Positions 26,089-34,914 of a stretch of 64,000 nt of DNA are shown here, in pieces. The stretch is from Lachnospiraceae bacterium C7. GTDB lineage: Bacteria > Bacillota > Clostridia > Lachnospirales > Lachnospiraceae. The stretch's first letter is position 1. Every line of letters begins with the position of its first letter. Where the stretch lies: positions 1-64,000 of the forward strand of contig FOPE01000012.1 of NCBI GenBank assembly GCA_900113385.1, read 5' to 3'. A model generated the notes under the pieces. The model searched no databases and was not told where the DNA came from. It saw nothing but the letters and a program-made list of their open reading frames with translations. The position numbers and the translations under genes are program-made.

Positions 26089-27411
26089 ATGAAGTTATTA
26101 TTTATTTCTTTAGGTTGCGATAAGAATCTTGTCGATTCAGAATATATGATTGGTAAGTTGACTTCAGAAGGAATTGAGCTTACTAATTTTGAAGAAGAAG
26201 CAGATATTATCGTTGTAAATAGCTGCTGTTTTATAGGAGATGCTAAAGAAGAAAGTATAAATACTATTCTTGAAATGGCAGAATATAAAAAGGCAGGAAT
26301 CTGTAAAGCACTTATTGTTACAGGTTGTCTTGCACAAAGATATCAAGATGAAATCAAGAAGGAAATTCCGGAAGTAGATGCAATTATTGGAACAAATTCT
26401 TATGATTCTATTTTTGAAGCAGTTAAGGAAGCTTTAAAGAATAATTATTATAAAAGTTTGAAAGAATTGAAAGGCCTTCCAAAGATGGAGACTAAAAGAA
26501 GTCTTACAACTGGTGGGCATTATGCATATCTTAAAGTTGCAGAAGGCTGTAACAAGAGATGTACTTATTGCATAATACCATATATAAGAGGTAATTATCG
26601 AAGTGTACCAATTGAAGAATTAGTTCAACAAGCGAAAGAACTTGTCGCTGGCGGAGTTAAGGAAATTATTTTGGTGGCACAGGAGACTACTTTATATGGA
26701 ATCGATCTATATAAAGAAAAATCATTACATAAATTATTAGATGAGTTAAATAAGATTGAAGGATTGAAATGGATTAGAATTTTATATTGCTATCCAGAGG
26801 AAATTTACGACGAACTTATTGATTCAATTATTAGAAACGAAAAAGTATGTCATTATCTTGATATGCCTATTCAACATTGTAATGATGATGTACTTAAGAG
26901 AATGCATCGTAAAACAAACAATGCTGATTTATTAAGAATTATCAAAAAATTACGTCAGAGAATCCCTGATATTACTTTGCGTACTACATTGATTTGTGGT
27001 TTCCCAGGCGAGACTAAAGAAGCACATGAGCAAATGCTTGAATTTATGAATGAGGTAGAATTTGATAGATTAGGAGCGTTTACTTATTCACCAGAGGAAG
27101 GAACACCTGCAGCAGGCTATGAAGATCAGATTGACGAAGAGGTTAAAAAAGATTATCAAGCCGATGTTATGGAACTTCAGGAAGAGATTAGTTTCGACAA
27201 GAATGAATCAATGAAAGGTAGAATACTTGATGCTTTCATTGAGGGAAAAGTGGCAGATGAGAATGCATACGTTGGAAGAACATACAGAGATGCACCTGGT
27301 GTAGATGGGTACATTTTTATCAATACAGATGAAGAACTTATGACTGGTGACATGGTTAAGGTTAAGGTTACTGGTGCATATGAATATGACTTGATAGGAG
27401 AATTAGTATGA
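26089..27411 (+). CDS. rimO: Ribosomal protein S12 methylthiotransferase
   Basis: Radical SAM enzyme that methylthiolates the conserved Asp of ribosomal protein S12. Motifs: S-L-G-C-D-K-N-L-V-D-S-E at the N-terminus (the RimO-specific variant of the UPF0004 cysteine motif), N-S-C-C-F-I-G-D-A near residue 44, T-G-C-L-A-Q-R near 83, the radical SAM C-N-K-R-C-T-Y-C-I-I-P near 153, and a C-terminal TRAM domain. Length (440) is typical. It overlaps pgsA by 4 bp (ATGA). Confidence 0.95.
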   Translation: MKLLFISLGCDKNLVDSEYMIGKLTSEGIELTNFEEEADIIVVNSCCFIGDAKEESINTILEMAEYKKAGICKALIVTGCLAQRYQDEIKKEIPEVDAIIGTNSYDSIFEAVKEALKNNYYKSLKELKGLPKMETKRSLTTGGHYAYLKVAEGCNKRCTYCIIPYIRGNYRSVPIEELVQQAKELVAGGVKEIILVAQETTLYGIDLYKEKSLHKLLDELNKIEGLKWIRILYCYPEEIYDELIDSIIRNEKVCHYLDMPIQHCNDDVLKRMHRKTNNADLLRIIKKLRQRIPDITLRTTLICGFPGETKEAHEQMLEFMNEVEFDRLGAFTYSPEEGTPAAGYEDQIDEEVKKDYQADVMELQEEISFDKNESMKGRILDAFIEGKVADENAYVGRTYRDAPGVDGYIFINTDEELMTGDMVKVKVTGAYEYDLIGELV

Positions 27412-27971
27412 ACTTACCAAACAAATTAACATTATTTAGAGTTATTTTAATACCATTTTTTGTATTTTTCGTTTTGGCACCTTGGTTCGAAGGTTATGGT
27501 AAATTTATAGCAGTAGCTATTTTTATTGTAGCTAGTTTAACTGATATGCTTGATGGAAAAATAGCAAGAAAATATAATTTGGTTACAGATTTTGGAAAAT
27601 TTATGGATCCACTTGCAGATAAGTTGTTAGTTAGCTCTGCACTTATATGTTTAGTAGAACTTAAATGTTTAGCAGCTTGGATTGTAATTATTATTATTGC
27701 TAGAGAGTTTGCTATTAGTGGATTTAGATTAGTTGCGGCAGATAATGGAATTGTTATTGCTGCAAGTTACTGGGGCAAATTTAAGACAACATTCCAGATG
27801 CTTATGATTATTGCATTAATCATTGAAAAACAATTAGTAGAAATTAATTTAGTATGTTTACCACTTCACTATGTAGGTGTTGCATTAACATATGTTGCGC
27901 TTATTCTTACAATTGTTTCATTAATTGATTATTTTGCAAAAAATATTAATGTATTAAAGGAACAAAAATAA
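27408..27971 (+). CDS. pgsA: CDP-diacylglycerol-glycerol-3-phosphate 3-phosphatidyltransferase
   Basis: Membrane enzyme that makes phosphatidylglycerol phosphate. The CDP-alcohol phosphatidyltransferase signature is complete: D-M-L-D-G-K-I-A-R, then D-F-G-K-F-M-D-P-L-A-D-K at about residues 46-68. Around five hydrophobic helices span the 187 residues. It overlaps rimO (ATGA) and its stop overlaps the pncC start, so it is tightly coupled to both. Confidence 0.94.
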   Translation: MNLPNKLTLFRVILIPFFVFFVLAPWFEGYGKFIAVAIFIVASLTDMLDGKIARKYNLVTDFGKFMDPLADKLLVSSALICLVELKCLAAWIVIIIIAREFAISGFRLVAADNGIVIAASYWGKFKTTFQMLMIIALIIEKQLVEINLVCLPLHYVGVALTYVALILTIVSLIDYFAKNINVLKEQK

Positions 27972-28459
27972 TGGCAGTTGAGAATTATGAAAATAAGTTA
28001 TATAATTTATTAAAGAAAAATAATTGGAAATTATCTACAGCTGAAAGTTGTACAGGCGGCTTGGTTGCCGCCTCAGTTGTTAATATTTCTGGCATTTCGG
28101 AGTTCTTTGAAGAAGGATTTATTACATATTCTTCAAGAGCTAAAGTTAAAAGAATTGGAGTTAATCCAGATGTCATAGAAAAATATGGCGTTGTTAGTAA
28201 CGAAACAGCGGAAGCAATGGCAATTGCAACAGCTAATACAGCTAATAGTGATTGTTCTATTTCTACAACTGGTGTTGCAGGACCAAATGGTGGAACTCGA
28301 GAAGTTCCAGTTGGTTGTGTTTGCATTGGATGTTCTGTAAAAGGAAAAGCTTTTTCTACAAGAAAGCTTTTTAAAGGAACACGCCAAGAAATTAGACAAC
28401 AAGCTGCAGAAGAAGCTATAAAATATTTAGTAGAAAAGATTGAAGAGGTATCAGCATGA
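27971..28459 (+). CDS. Nicotinamide-nucleotide amidohydrolase PncC (CinA C-terminal domain)
   Basis: Deamidates nicotinamide mononucleotide to nicotinate mononucleotide in NAD recycling. The 162-residue protein is the stand-alone CinA-C domain: S-T-A-E-S-C-T-G-G near residue 17, I-T-Y-S near 51, and the T-G-V-A-G-P-N-G-G loop near 100. The N-terminal MoCF-like domain of full CinA is absent. It overlaps rsmD by 4 bp. Confidence 0.92.
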   Translation: MAVENYENKLYNLLKKNNWKLSTAESCTGGLVAASVVNISGISEFFEEGFITYSSRAKVKRIGVNPDVIEKYGVVSNETAEAMAIATANTANSDCSISTTGVAGPNGGTREVPVGCVCIGCSVKGKAFSTRKLFKGTRQEIRQQAAEEAIKYLVEKIEEVSA

Positions 28460-29022
28460 GAGTAATTGCAGGTTCAGCAAGAAGATTGCAACTTAAAACC
28501 CCAAATGGTTTGAATACTAGACCAACATCTGATAAAATTAAAGAAACGTTATTTAATATGATTCAAGGAAATGTTCCTGGAGCATATTTCTTGGATTTAT
28601 ATTCAGGTAGTGGACAGATTGGTATTGAAGCTTTAAGCCGTGGAGCAAATTATTGCGTCTTCGTTGAAAACAATAGACAGGCTGAGGCATGTATTACAGA
28701 AAATATTGCATTTACTAAATTTGATAAGCAAGCAACATTAATTAAAAGTGATGTAATGTCTGCGCTTAGAACTTTAGAAGGCAAATATAAGTTTGATGTT
28801 ATTTTTATGGACCCTCCATATAATCATGAATATGAAAAAGAGGTTTTAGAGTATTTAGTTAATTCTTCTCTTCTAAAAGAAGATACGGTTATTATAGTAG
28901 AGGCTTCTTTAGATACAGAATTTGATTATTTGGAAGAATTAGGGTATCATTTAATTAAATACAAACAATATAAAACAAATGCTCATATATTCGTTAGAAA
29001 AACAAACGATTCTATGGATTAA
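28456..29022 (+). CDS. rsmD: 16S rRNA (guanine(966)-N(2))-methyltransferase
   Basis: SAM-dependent methyltransferase modifying G966 of 16S rRNA during 30S assembly. Motifs: R-V-I-A-G at the start, R-P-T-S-D-K-I-K-E-T-L-F-N near residue 22, SAM-binding D-L-Y-S-G-S-G-Q-I-G-I-E-A-L near 46, and catalytic D-P-P-Y near 117. Length (188) is typical. The pairing with coaD downstream is conserved across bacteria. Confidence 0.95.
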   Translation: MRVIAGSARRLQLKTPNGLNTRPTSDKIKETLFNMIQGNVPGAYFLDLYSGSGQIGIEALSRGANYCVFVENNRQAEACITENIAFTKFDKQATLIKSDVMSALRTLEGKYKFDVIFMDPPYNHEYEKEVLEYLVNSSLLKEDTVIIVEASLDTEFDYLEELGYHLIKYKQYKTNAHIFVRKTNDSMD

Positions 29023-29065
29023 AACCAGTCTTTAGAGAGTTTATGAGTTTATTTTGGAGGCAGGT

Positions 29066-29548
29066 ATGAAAAAAGCAGTGTATCCAGGGAGTTTTGATCC
29101 ATTGACGTATGGACATTTGGATATAATAGAAAGAGCATCTAAGATATTTGATGAGGTAATAGTAGCTGTGTTGTGCAACAGCACTAAAAATTCGTTGTTT
29201 TCTATAGATGAACGTGTTAGTATGATAGAAGATGTAACACAAAAATATCCAAATGTTACTGTTACTTCATTTGATGGTTTGCTTATCGATTTTATGAAAG
29301 AGATAAACGCATCAGTTATAATTAGAGGACTTAGAACAGTAACGGATTTTGAGTATGAATTTCAAATAGCTCAGACTAATCATGTTCAGGATTCAAACAT
29401 TGAGACAGTATTTCTAACATCAGAGTTGCAATATTCTTATTTAAGTTCGTCAATTGTAAAAGAATTTGCATCATATGGTGGAGAAATCTCAAAGTTTGTC
29501 CCAGAGCAGTTTATCGATAAAATATATTCAAAATATAAAGACAGATAG
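29066..29548 (+). CDS. coaD: Phosphopantetheine adenylyltransferase
   Basis: Transfers AMP from ATP to 4'-phosphopantetheine in CoA synthesis. The nucleotidyltransferase motifs are [14 protein letters not shown] at the N-terminus and I-R-G-L-R near residue 88, with [10 protein letters not shown] near 125. The preferred start is ATG 29066, after TGGAGG; a TTG at 29054 precedes the ribosome site and is excluded. This gives 160 residues, the normal size. Confidence 0.95.
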   Translation: MKKAVYPGSFDPLTYGHLDIIERASKIFDEVIVAVLCNSTKNSLFSIDERVSMIEDVTQKYPNVTVTSFDGLLIDFMKEINASVIIRGLRTVTDFEYEFQIAQTNHVQDSNIETVFLTSELQYSYLSSSIVKEFASYGGEISKFVPEQFIDKIYSKYKDR

Positions 29549-29561
29549 GAGACTTTTTTAT

Positions 29562-30170
29562 ATGAGTAGCAGAATGGAACAAATTATTAACGAAATTGAA
29601 GATTACATTGATGGATGCAAAAAACAACCATTTTCACCTAGTAACATAATTGTTAACAAAGATGAAATTGACGAATTACTAATTGAATTGAGACGTAAAA
29701 TACCTGAAGAGGTTAGACGTTATCAGAAAATGATTAGTAATAAGGAGGCAATTTTAGCTGACGCTCAAGCTAAGGCTGAACAGATTGTAGCTCAAGCGCA
29801 GATAAAAACTGATGAGTTGGTAAGTGAACATCAGATTATGCAACAAGCATATGCTCAAGCTAACGAGGTTGTTTCAATTGCAACAAAACAGGCACAAGAT
29901 ACGTTAGATAACGCAACTACAGAAGCAAATGGAATTAGAATGAGTGCAATCACATATACTGATGAGCAGTTACAAGGCATCGAAGATGTACTTACAAATG
30001 CGATTTCTGCTTCTCAAGAAAAGTATGAGAATCTTTTAGGTTCTTTGCAGAATTATTTAGATGTAGTTTCTCAAAATCGTTCACAGCTTATGCCAGAAAA
30101 TACATCAGAGCAGGATGTGTCAGTTGGAGAAGGCTCTAGAGATACAGAGGAAAGTGCTGTGGAAGCATAA
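29562..30170 (+). CDS. Coiled-coil protein of unknown function (DivIVA/ATPase-like in appearance)
   Basis: A 202-residue soluble protein that I cannot assign firmly. An N-terminal segment (M-E-Q-I-I-N-E-I-E-D-Y-I-D-G-C-K) and a V-N-K-D-E-I-D-E-L-L-I-E-L-R motif near residue 34 are followed by a long Ala/Gln-rich helix (about residues 60-150, with A-D-A-Q-A-K-A-E-Q-I-V-A-Q-A). That helix recalls DivIVA-like and ATP synthase b-like stalk helices. The C-terminus is acidic. It starts at ATG 29562 behind AGGAG; an upstream frame from 29466 lies inside coaD and lacks a ribosome site. It ends the coaD transcript, and similar genes follow coaD in other Lachnospiraceae. Confidence 0.75.
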   Translation: MSSRMEQIINEIEDYIDGCKKQPFSPSNIIVNKDEIDELLIELRRKIPEEVRRYQKMISNKEAILADAQAKAEQIVAQAQIKTDELVSEHQIMQQAYAQANEVVSIATKQAQDTLDNATTEANGIRMSAITYTDEQLQGIEDVLTNAISASQEKYENLLGSLQNYLDVVSQNRSQLMPENTSEQDVSVGEGSRDTEESAVEA

Positions 30171-30210
30171 TTTAAAACTGACCAGGACAGAAGTCTTGAT
30201 TATTTATAGG

Positions 30211-30250
30211 GAACCGGTATCAGTTTGAAAGAAGTGATGCCGGTTCTTTT
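30211..30250 (+). terminator. Terminator after the rsmD-coaD unit
   Basis: GAACCGGTATCA pairs with TGATGCCGGTTC (one G-T pair) around a 12-base loop and is followed by TTTTAG. Confidence 0.85.
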
Positions 30251-30300
30251 AGTGTTATATGTACATGAATTAATTGTAGTTCTTTAACTTGAAATAATGA

Positions 30301-30367
30301 CATAAAAGTAACAACGTAAAGTGACAACATAAAGTAACAATGCAAAATATTAACATAAAATAAAAAC
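30301..30367. repeat. 13-14-bp tandem repeat, five units
   Basis: Units of the type CATAAAGTAACAA repeat from 30301 to about 30367 with one or two changes per copy. A short hairpin (AAGTCTT/AAGACTT, 30384-30403) follows, just before the rsuA ribosome binding site. Confidence 0.82.
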
Positions 30368-30428
30368 ATTCAAATTCAACGTTAAGTCTTGCAAGGAAGA
30401 CTTAGAATAAATGTGTAAGGAGAGTATG

Positions 30429-31148
30429 ATGCGTTTAGATAAATTCTTAGCTGAAGTTGGTGTCGGCACAAGAACAGAAGTTAAAAAAATAATAAAAAAG
30501 AAACAAATTCTAGTTAATGGTGAAACAGCATTAAAACCAGAAATGAAAATAAATGAAAATTCAGATGTGATAGAATATAATGGAAATATTATTAAATATC
30601 AAAAATATTACTATTATTTACTGAATAAGCCGGCAGGGTGTGTTACTGCTTTAAAAGATAATATGTTTAAAACAGTAATGGATTGCTTAGATAGTGATAT
30701 AAGAAAAATTAAAGGATTTGCACCAGTAGGAAGGTTAGATAAAGATACAGAAGGTTTACTCCTTTTGACAAATGATGGACAACTAACACATCATTTATTA
30801 AGTCCTGCACATCACGTTTCTAAAAAGTATTATGCAAAATTAGATAAAAAAGTTGAGAATGATTCAATTGAATTATTTGAAAAAGGCATAGATATTGGAG
30901 ATGATAAGCCTACATTGCCTAGCAAACTAGAGATATTAGAAGATGGCTATAGTGCTTATCTTACGATAACAGAAGGAAGATTCCATCAAGTAAAAAGAAT
31001 GTTTAAAGCAGTTGGTTGCGAAGTTATATATTTGAAGCGTGTTCAAATGGGCAAAGTTACACTTGATGGACTTGACATTGGAGAATATCGAGAACTGACA
31101 CCAGAAGAAATTGATATGTTATCCCAAAACATGAAAAAAAGAAATTAA
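30429..31148 (+). CDS. RsuA-family rRNA pseudouridine synthase
   Basis: Isomerises a specific uridine in rRNA, most likely U516 of 16S rRNA (RsuA) by resemblance to B. subtilis YtzG; RluB-type specificity is the alternative. An S4 RNA-binding domain (M-R-L-D-K-F-L-A-E at the start) is followed by the catalytic motif G-R-L-D-K-D-T-E-G-L-L-L-L near residue 100 with the active Asp. ATGs at 30411 and 30426 also exist; AAGGAG at 30417-30422 favours 30429 (6-bp spacing, 239 residues). Confidence 0.9.
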   Translation: MRLDKFLAEVGVGTRTEVKKIIKKKQILVNGETALKPEMKINENSDVIEYNGNIIKYQKYYYYLLNKPAGCVTALKDNMFKTVMDCLDSDIRKIKGFAPVGRLDKDTEGLLLLTNDGQLTHHLLSPAHHVSKKYYAKLDKKVENDSIELFEKGIDIGDDKPTLPSKLEILEDGYSAYLTITEGRFHQVKRMFKAVGCEVIYLKRVQMGKVTLDGLDIGEYRELTPEEIDMLSQNMKKRN

Positions 31149-31165
31149 AATGATGGAGAGACAAA

Positions 31166-32134
31166 ATGAAAGAATTTAAAATAAATAGTAATGAACAAAA
31201 TCAACGTTTTGATAAATATTTAAAAAAATTATTGCCAAATGCATCTACAAGTTTTTTGTATAAGATGTTACGCAAAAAAAATATAGTACTAAATGGGAAA
31301 AAAGCAACAGGTAAAGAAAAACTAAATAGTAATGATATTGTGAAAATATTTTTTTCTGATGAAACATATAATAAATTTTCAATAGATCCAACAACTTTAA
31401 AAAATGAATATAATTATTTTGCAAGGCTAAAAAATTCAAATATAAAGTATGTATATGAAAATGATGATATTATTATAATTGATAAACCAGCAAATTTATT
31501 ATCTCAGAAAGCTCAAACATCAGATGTATCAGCTAATGAATATATTTTAGGGCATTTAATTCAAGAGAGTAAGTTGAGTTTTGAGGATTATTGCACATTT
31601 AAACCTTCCATTTGTAATAGATTAGATAGAAATACTACGGGATTATTAATTGCTGGAAAGACATTAAAAGGTTTGCAGGATATGTCAGAGGCTTTAAAAA
31701 ATAGGACAGTTCAGAAATACTATAGATGTATAGTAAGTGGAAAAGTTACAGAAAATCAACACTTAAAAGGTTATATAGTTAAGGATGATTCAAATAATAA
31801 AGTTGAAATCACCCAGAATGATCCAGGGGATGGACAATTAGTAGAGACTTCTTATAAAGTAATTGCAAATAGTCAGTATTATAGCTATTTAGAAATTCAT
31901 TTAATAACAGGTAAGACGCATCAAATTCGTGGGCATCTTGCATCAATTGGCCATCCGGTTGTAGGTGACATGAAATATGGAGATCAAAAAGTTAATGCAA
32001 AAGCAAATCAGTTGTTTAAAGTAAAACATCAACTTTTACATGCATATAGACTAGAATTTGAAAACGGCGAAAAAATAGTGGCAGAGGTTCCAGGAATCTT
32101 CGAAAAAATACTTAATAAGGGAGAATGGAATTAG
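31166..32134 (+). CDS. RluA/RluC-family pseudouridine synthase
   Basis: A 322-residue RluA-superfamily enzyme with an N-terminal S4 domain (residues about 12-70) and the catalytic motif N-R-L-D-R-N-T-T-G-L-L near residue 150. H-Q-I-R-G-H-L-A-S-I-G-H-P near 253 completes the family signature. It probably modifies 23S rRNA (the RluC/RluD range); the exact uridine cannot be read from sequence. It follows the RsuA-type gene by 17 bp, so two rRNA pseudouridine synthases are co-expressed. Confidence 0.9.
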   Translation: MKEFKINSNEQNQRFDKYLKKLLPNASTSFLYKMLRKKNIVLNGKKATGKEKLNSNDIVKIFFSDETYNKFSIDPTTLKNEYNYFARLKNSNIKYVYENDDIIIIDKPANLLSQKAQTSDVSANEYILGHLIQESKLSFEDYCTFKPSICNRLDRNTTGLLIAGKTLKGLQDMSEALKNRTVQKYYRCIVSGKVTENQHLKGYIVKDDSNNKVEITQNDPGDGQLVETSYKVIANSQYYSYLEIHLITGKTHQIRGHLASIGHPVVGDMKYGDQKVNAKANQLFKVKHQLLHAYRLEFENGEKIVAEVPGIFEKILNKGEWN

Positions 32135-32149
32135 TTAGGAGGACTTAAA

Positions 32150-32683
32150 ATGTCGACTTGGAATTCAAGAGGATTAAGAGGATCAACGTTAGAAGATTTA
32201 TTAAATAGGACAAATGAAAAATATCAAGAAAATAATCTAGCGTTGATAAAAAAAATACCAACACCAATTACTCCAATAAAAATTGAAAAATCAACACGTC
32301 ATATAACATTGGCTTATTTTGACCAAAAGAGTACGGTAGATTATATTGGCGCTGTTCAAGGAATACCAGTATGTTTTGACGCAAAGGAGTGTCACACGGA
32401 TACTTTTCCATTGGCAAATATTCATGAGCATCAAGTTGAATTTATGAGACAATTTGAGGAGCAAGAAGGAATTGCATTTTTTTTGATTTATTATACTAGT
32501 AGAGATGAATTTTATTATCTTACATTGAATCAATTAGAGATTTTTTGGAATAGGGCAAAAGAAGGTGGAAGGAAAAGTTTTAGGATAGAAGAGCTAGATC
32601 CTAGATATTTTTTGCCAAAAGTTCCAGGTATAATGGTTCCATATCTAGAAGGAATACAGGTGGATTTAGCAAATAATAGATAG
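32150..32683 (+). CDS. recU: Holliday junction resolvase RecU
   Basis: Firmicute replacement for RuvC: cuts four-way junctions and modulates RecA. The 177-residue protein has the N-terminal N-S-R-G-L-R-G and L-E-D-L-L-N segments, the nuclease core with T-V-D-Y-I-G and F-D-A-K-E-C near residues 63-81 (the D-E-x-K-type metal site), H-E-H-Q-V-E-F-M near 94 and F-L-I-Y near 113. The ruvAB operon is 24 kb away in the same window. It is the last gene before a terminator. Confidence 0.92.
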   Translation: MSTWNSRGLRGSTLEDLLNRTNEKYQENNLALIKKIPTPITPIKIEKSTRHITLAYFDQKSTVDYIGAVQGIPVCFDAKECHTDTFPLANIHEHQVEFMRQFEEQEGIAFFLIYYTSRDEFYYLTLNQLEIFWNRAKEGGRKSFRIEELDPRYFLPKVPGIMVPYLEGIQVDLANNR

Positions 32684-32797
32684 TAAAATAAAAAAATAGT
32701 AAAATAGATAAAAAAATAGAAAAATAGATAAAAAATAAAAAAAGGTAATGAAAAAGCAATATTAAAAGACATAGAAAAAGGCATGGGATAAACTTTA
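32684..32797. repeat. AT-only low-complexity repeats after recU
   Basis: From the recU stop to the terminator the sequence is almost only A, T and G in units like ATAGATAAAAAAATAGAAAA, repeated three to four times with drift. No ORF or hairpin. Confidence 0.65.
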
Positions 32798-32840
32798 ATA
32801 TATTATCACTTTACAAAAACAAAGTGATAATATATAATAA
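32798..32840 (+). terminator. Terminator between recU and hisZ
   Basis: A perfect 15-bp stem (ATATATTATCACTTT and its complement) with an ACAAAAAC loop. The 3' flank is AATAAAC rather than a T run, but the 3' arm itself ends AATATATAAT. It could act as a terminator or strong pause. Confidence 0.65.
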
Positions 32841-32885
32841 ACTAACAGCTAGTTTATACGAAATACTATATGTGGAGTTATATGA

Positions 32886-32914
32886 TTTATAAAATAGGAA
32901 AATTTAGTTATAAT
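32886..32914 (+). promoter_or_regulatory. Candidate promoter of the his cluster
   Basis: TTTATA, a 17-bp spacer and a perfect TATAAT end 23 bp before hisZ. The -35 box is a weak match. No T-box, His attenuator peptide or other leader is visible. Confidence 0.5.
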
Positions 32915-32937
32915 TAAAAGAGAATAGGGAGGAATAT

Positions 32938-34125
32938 ATGGGAAATCAAATTTTACATACTCCAGATGGAGTCCGCGACATATATAATGGTGAATGCAAA
33001 AGAAAGCTAAAATTGCAAGAAAAGTTGCATGATGTTTTGATAAAATATGGATTTTGTGATATACAAACACCAACATTTGAGTTTTTTGACGTTTTTGACA
33101 AACAAGTAGGTACTACATCGTCTAAAAATCTATACAAGTTTATTGATAAAGAAGGAAATACATTAGTTTTGCGTCCAGATTTTACACCATCAATTGCAAG
33201 ATGTGTGGCAAAATATTATTCCGATGAAACTTTACCTGTAAAAATATGCTATATGGGTAATACATTTACAAATTCATCAGCATATCAAGGACGATTAAAG
33301 GAAACAACACAGTGTGGAGCAGAAAATCTAGGAGATTCTTCAACATTTGCAGATGCAGAAATGCTAGCTTTAGCCGTAGAATCTTTAAAAACTGCAGGGC
33401 TAAATGAATTTCAGATTTCTGTTGGTCATGCATCGTATTATGATGGGTTAGTTCAGGAGTCTAAGCTTGAGATAAGGCAAGAGGAGGAGTTGAAAAATTT
33501 AATTACCAATAAGAATTTTTTAGGAGTAGAGGAATTTGTTGACAATTTAGAGATTGATGATGATTTGAAGAAATTATATGAAGGTTTAGGAGTTTTCAAT
33601 ATTTCCATTGAACAGTTAGAAAATCTAGAAAAATACGCACAAAAATACAAAAAAGTAAAAGAAGCAATAGTTCGCCTAAAAGAGTTATACAAAATTATTA
33701 AATTGTTTAAGGTTGAACAGTATATTTCTTTTGAATTAGGTATTATTAGTGAACATAAATATTACACAGGTGTTATATTCCAAGGATATACTTATGGAAC
33801 AGGAGAACCTATTATTAAAGGTGGTCGTTATGACAAGTTAGTAAGCTATTTTGGAAAAAAATCACCTGCTATTGGATTTGCAATTGTGGTAGATCAAGTT
33901 ATGTCAGCATTAGATAGACAGAAAAAAACTATAGAAGAAGGATATACTACAAAACTTTTAGTCTTTTCAAAAAATAAGACAGAGGAAGCAGTTAAAAAGG
34001 CTATGGAATTACGTTCAAGAGGAGAAAATATTCAAACAGTTATGGAGTTAGATAAAAAAACTGTAGAAGAATATGAAAAATATGCGAAAACGATGGATAT
34101 TTCAGAAATAATTTACATACGATAA
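32938..34125 (+). CDS. hisZ: ATP phosphoribosyltransferase regulatory subunit
   Basis: HisZ is a histidyl-tRNA synthetase paralogue without aminoacylation activity that forms an octamer with short-form HisG and confers activation and histidine inhibition. The class II synthetase-like motifs are present: P-D-G-V-R-D-I near residue 10, T-P-T-F-E-F-F-D-V-F near 42, and L-R-P-D-F-T-P-S-I-A-R near 77. G-G-R-Y-D-K-L near 298 replaces the catalytic HisRS motif region. GGGAGG precedes the ATG. It is 12 bp upstream of hisG. Confidence 0.93.
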   Translation: MGNQILHTPDGVRDIYNGECKRKLKLQEKLHDVLIKYGFCDIQTPTFEFFDVFDKQVGTTSSKNLYKFIDKEGNTLVLRPDFTPSIARCVAKYYSDETLPVKICYMGNTFTNSSAYQGRLKETTQCGAENLGDSSTFADAEMLALAVESLKTAGLNEFQISVGHASYYDGLVQESKLEIRQEEELKNLITNKNFLGVEEFVDNLEIDDDLKKLYEGLGVFNISIEQLENLEKYAQKYKKVKEAIVRLKELYKIIKLFKVEQYISFELGIISEHKYYTGVIFQGYTYGTGEPIIKGGRYDKLVSYFGKKSPAIGFAIVVDQVMSALDRQKKTIEEGYTTKLLVFSKNKTEEAVKKAMELRSRGENIQTVMELDKKTVEEYEKYAKTMDISEIIYIR

Positions 34126-34137
34126 AAGGAGAAAAGT

Positions 34138-34911
34138 ATGAATAGCCACAACATAAATAAAAATATAGATAATTGCATAAATAATAATGCAAACAATGAA
34201 TTTTATAATGATTCTAATAACAATGTTAATAACAATTTTAATGATAATTTATCAAATGACAGGTATTTAACTTTTGCACTTGGAAAAGGTAGACTTGCAG
34301 ATAAAACATTAGAGTTGTTTGAAAAAATAGGAATTAAATGCGAAGAAATGAAAGACAAACATACTAGAAAATTATTGTTTGTAAATGAAGAGTTAAAGCT
34401 AAAATTCTTTTTGTCAAAAGGTCCGGATGTTCCAACTTATGTTGAGTATGGAGCTGCAGATATTGGAATTGTTGGCAAAGACACAATTTTAGAAGAAGGA
34501 AGAAATGTTTATGAAGTTTTAGACCTAGGTTATGGAAAATGCAGAATGTGTATCTGCGGACCTAAGGAAGCAGAAGAATTATTGCAACATCATGAACAGA
34601 TTCGTGTTGCAACAAAATATCCACATATTGCTAAGGATTATTTTAATAATCAAAAATATCAAACAGTTGAGATTATTAAATTAAATGGTTCTATTGAGCT
34701 GGCACCTATAGTAGGGTTATCTGAAGTTATATGTGATATTGTAGAAACAGGATCTACACTAAAAGAAAATGGATTAGTGGTTTTAGAAGAAGTATGTCCA
34801 TTATCAGCGAGAATGGTAGTTAACCAAGTTAGTATGAAAATGGAAAATGAAAGAATAACTAAGATCATTAAGGCTTTAAAAGAGGAAATATATAAAGGGA
34901 AAGGAATTTAA
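34138..34911 (+). CDS. hisG: ATP phosphoribosyltransferase catalytic subunit (short form) with Asn-rich N-terminal extension
   Basis: First committed step of histidine synthesis, joining ATP and PRPP. The catalytic core begins at about residue 42 ([11 protein letters not shown]), continues with [11 protein letters not shown] near 105 and E-T-G-S-T-L-K-E-N near 203, and is the short HisZ-dependent type (about 215 residues). Ahead of it lie about 41 residues dominated by Asn with Asp, Ile and His, which no HisG I know carries. The strong AAAGGAG site precedes the ATG at 34138 and there is no alternative start codon close to the core, so the extension should be translated. It may be a recent AAT/AAC expansion. 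Confidence 0.93.
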   Translation: MNSHNINKNIDNCINNNANNEFYNDSNNNVNNNFNDNLSNDRYLTFALGKGRLADKTLELFEKIGIKCEEMKDKHTRKLLFVNEELKLKFFLSKGPDVPTYVEYGAADIGIVGKDTILEEGRNVYEVLDLGYGKCRMCICGPKEAEELLQHHEQIRVATKYPHIAKDYFNNQKYQTVEIIKLNGSIELAPIVGLSEVICDIVETGSTLKENGLVVLEEVCPLSARMVVNQVSMKMENERITKIIKALKEEIYKGKGI

Positions 34912-34914
34912 ATA

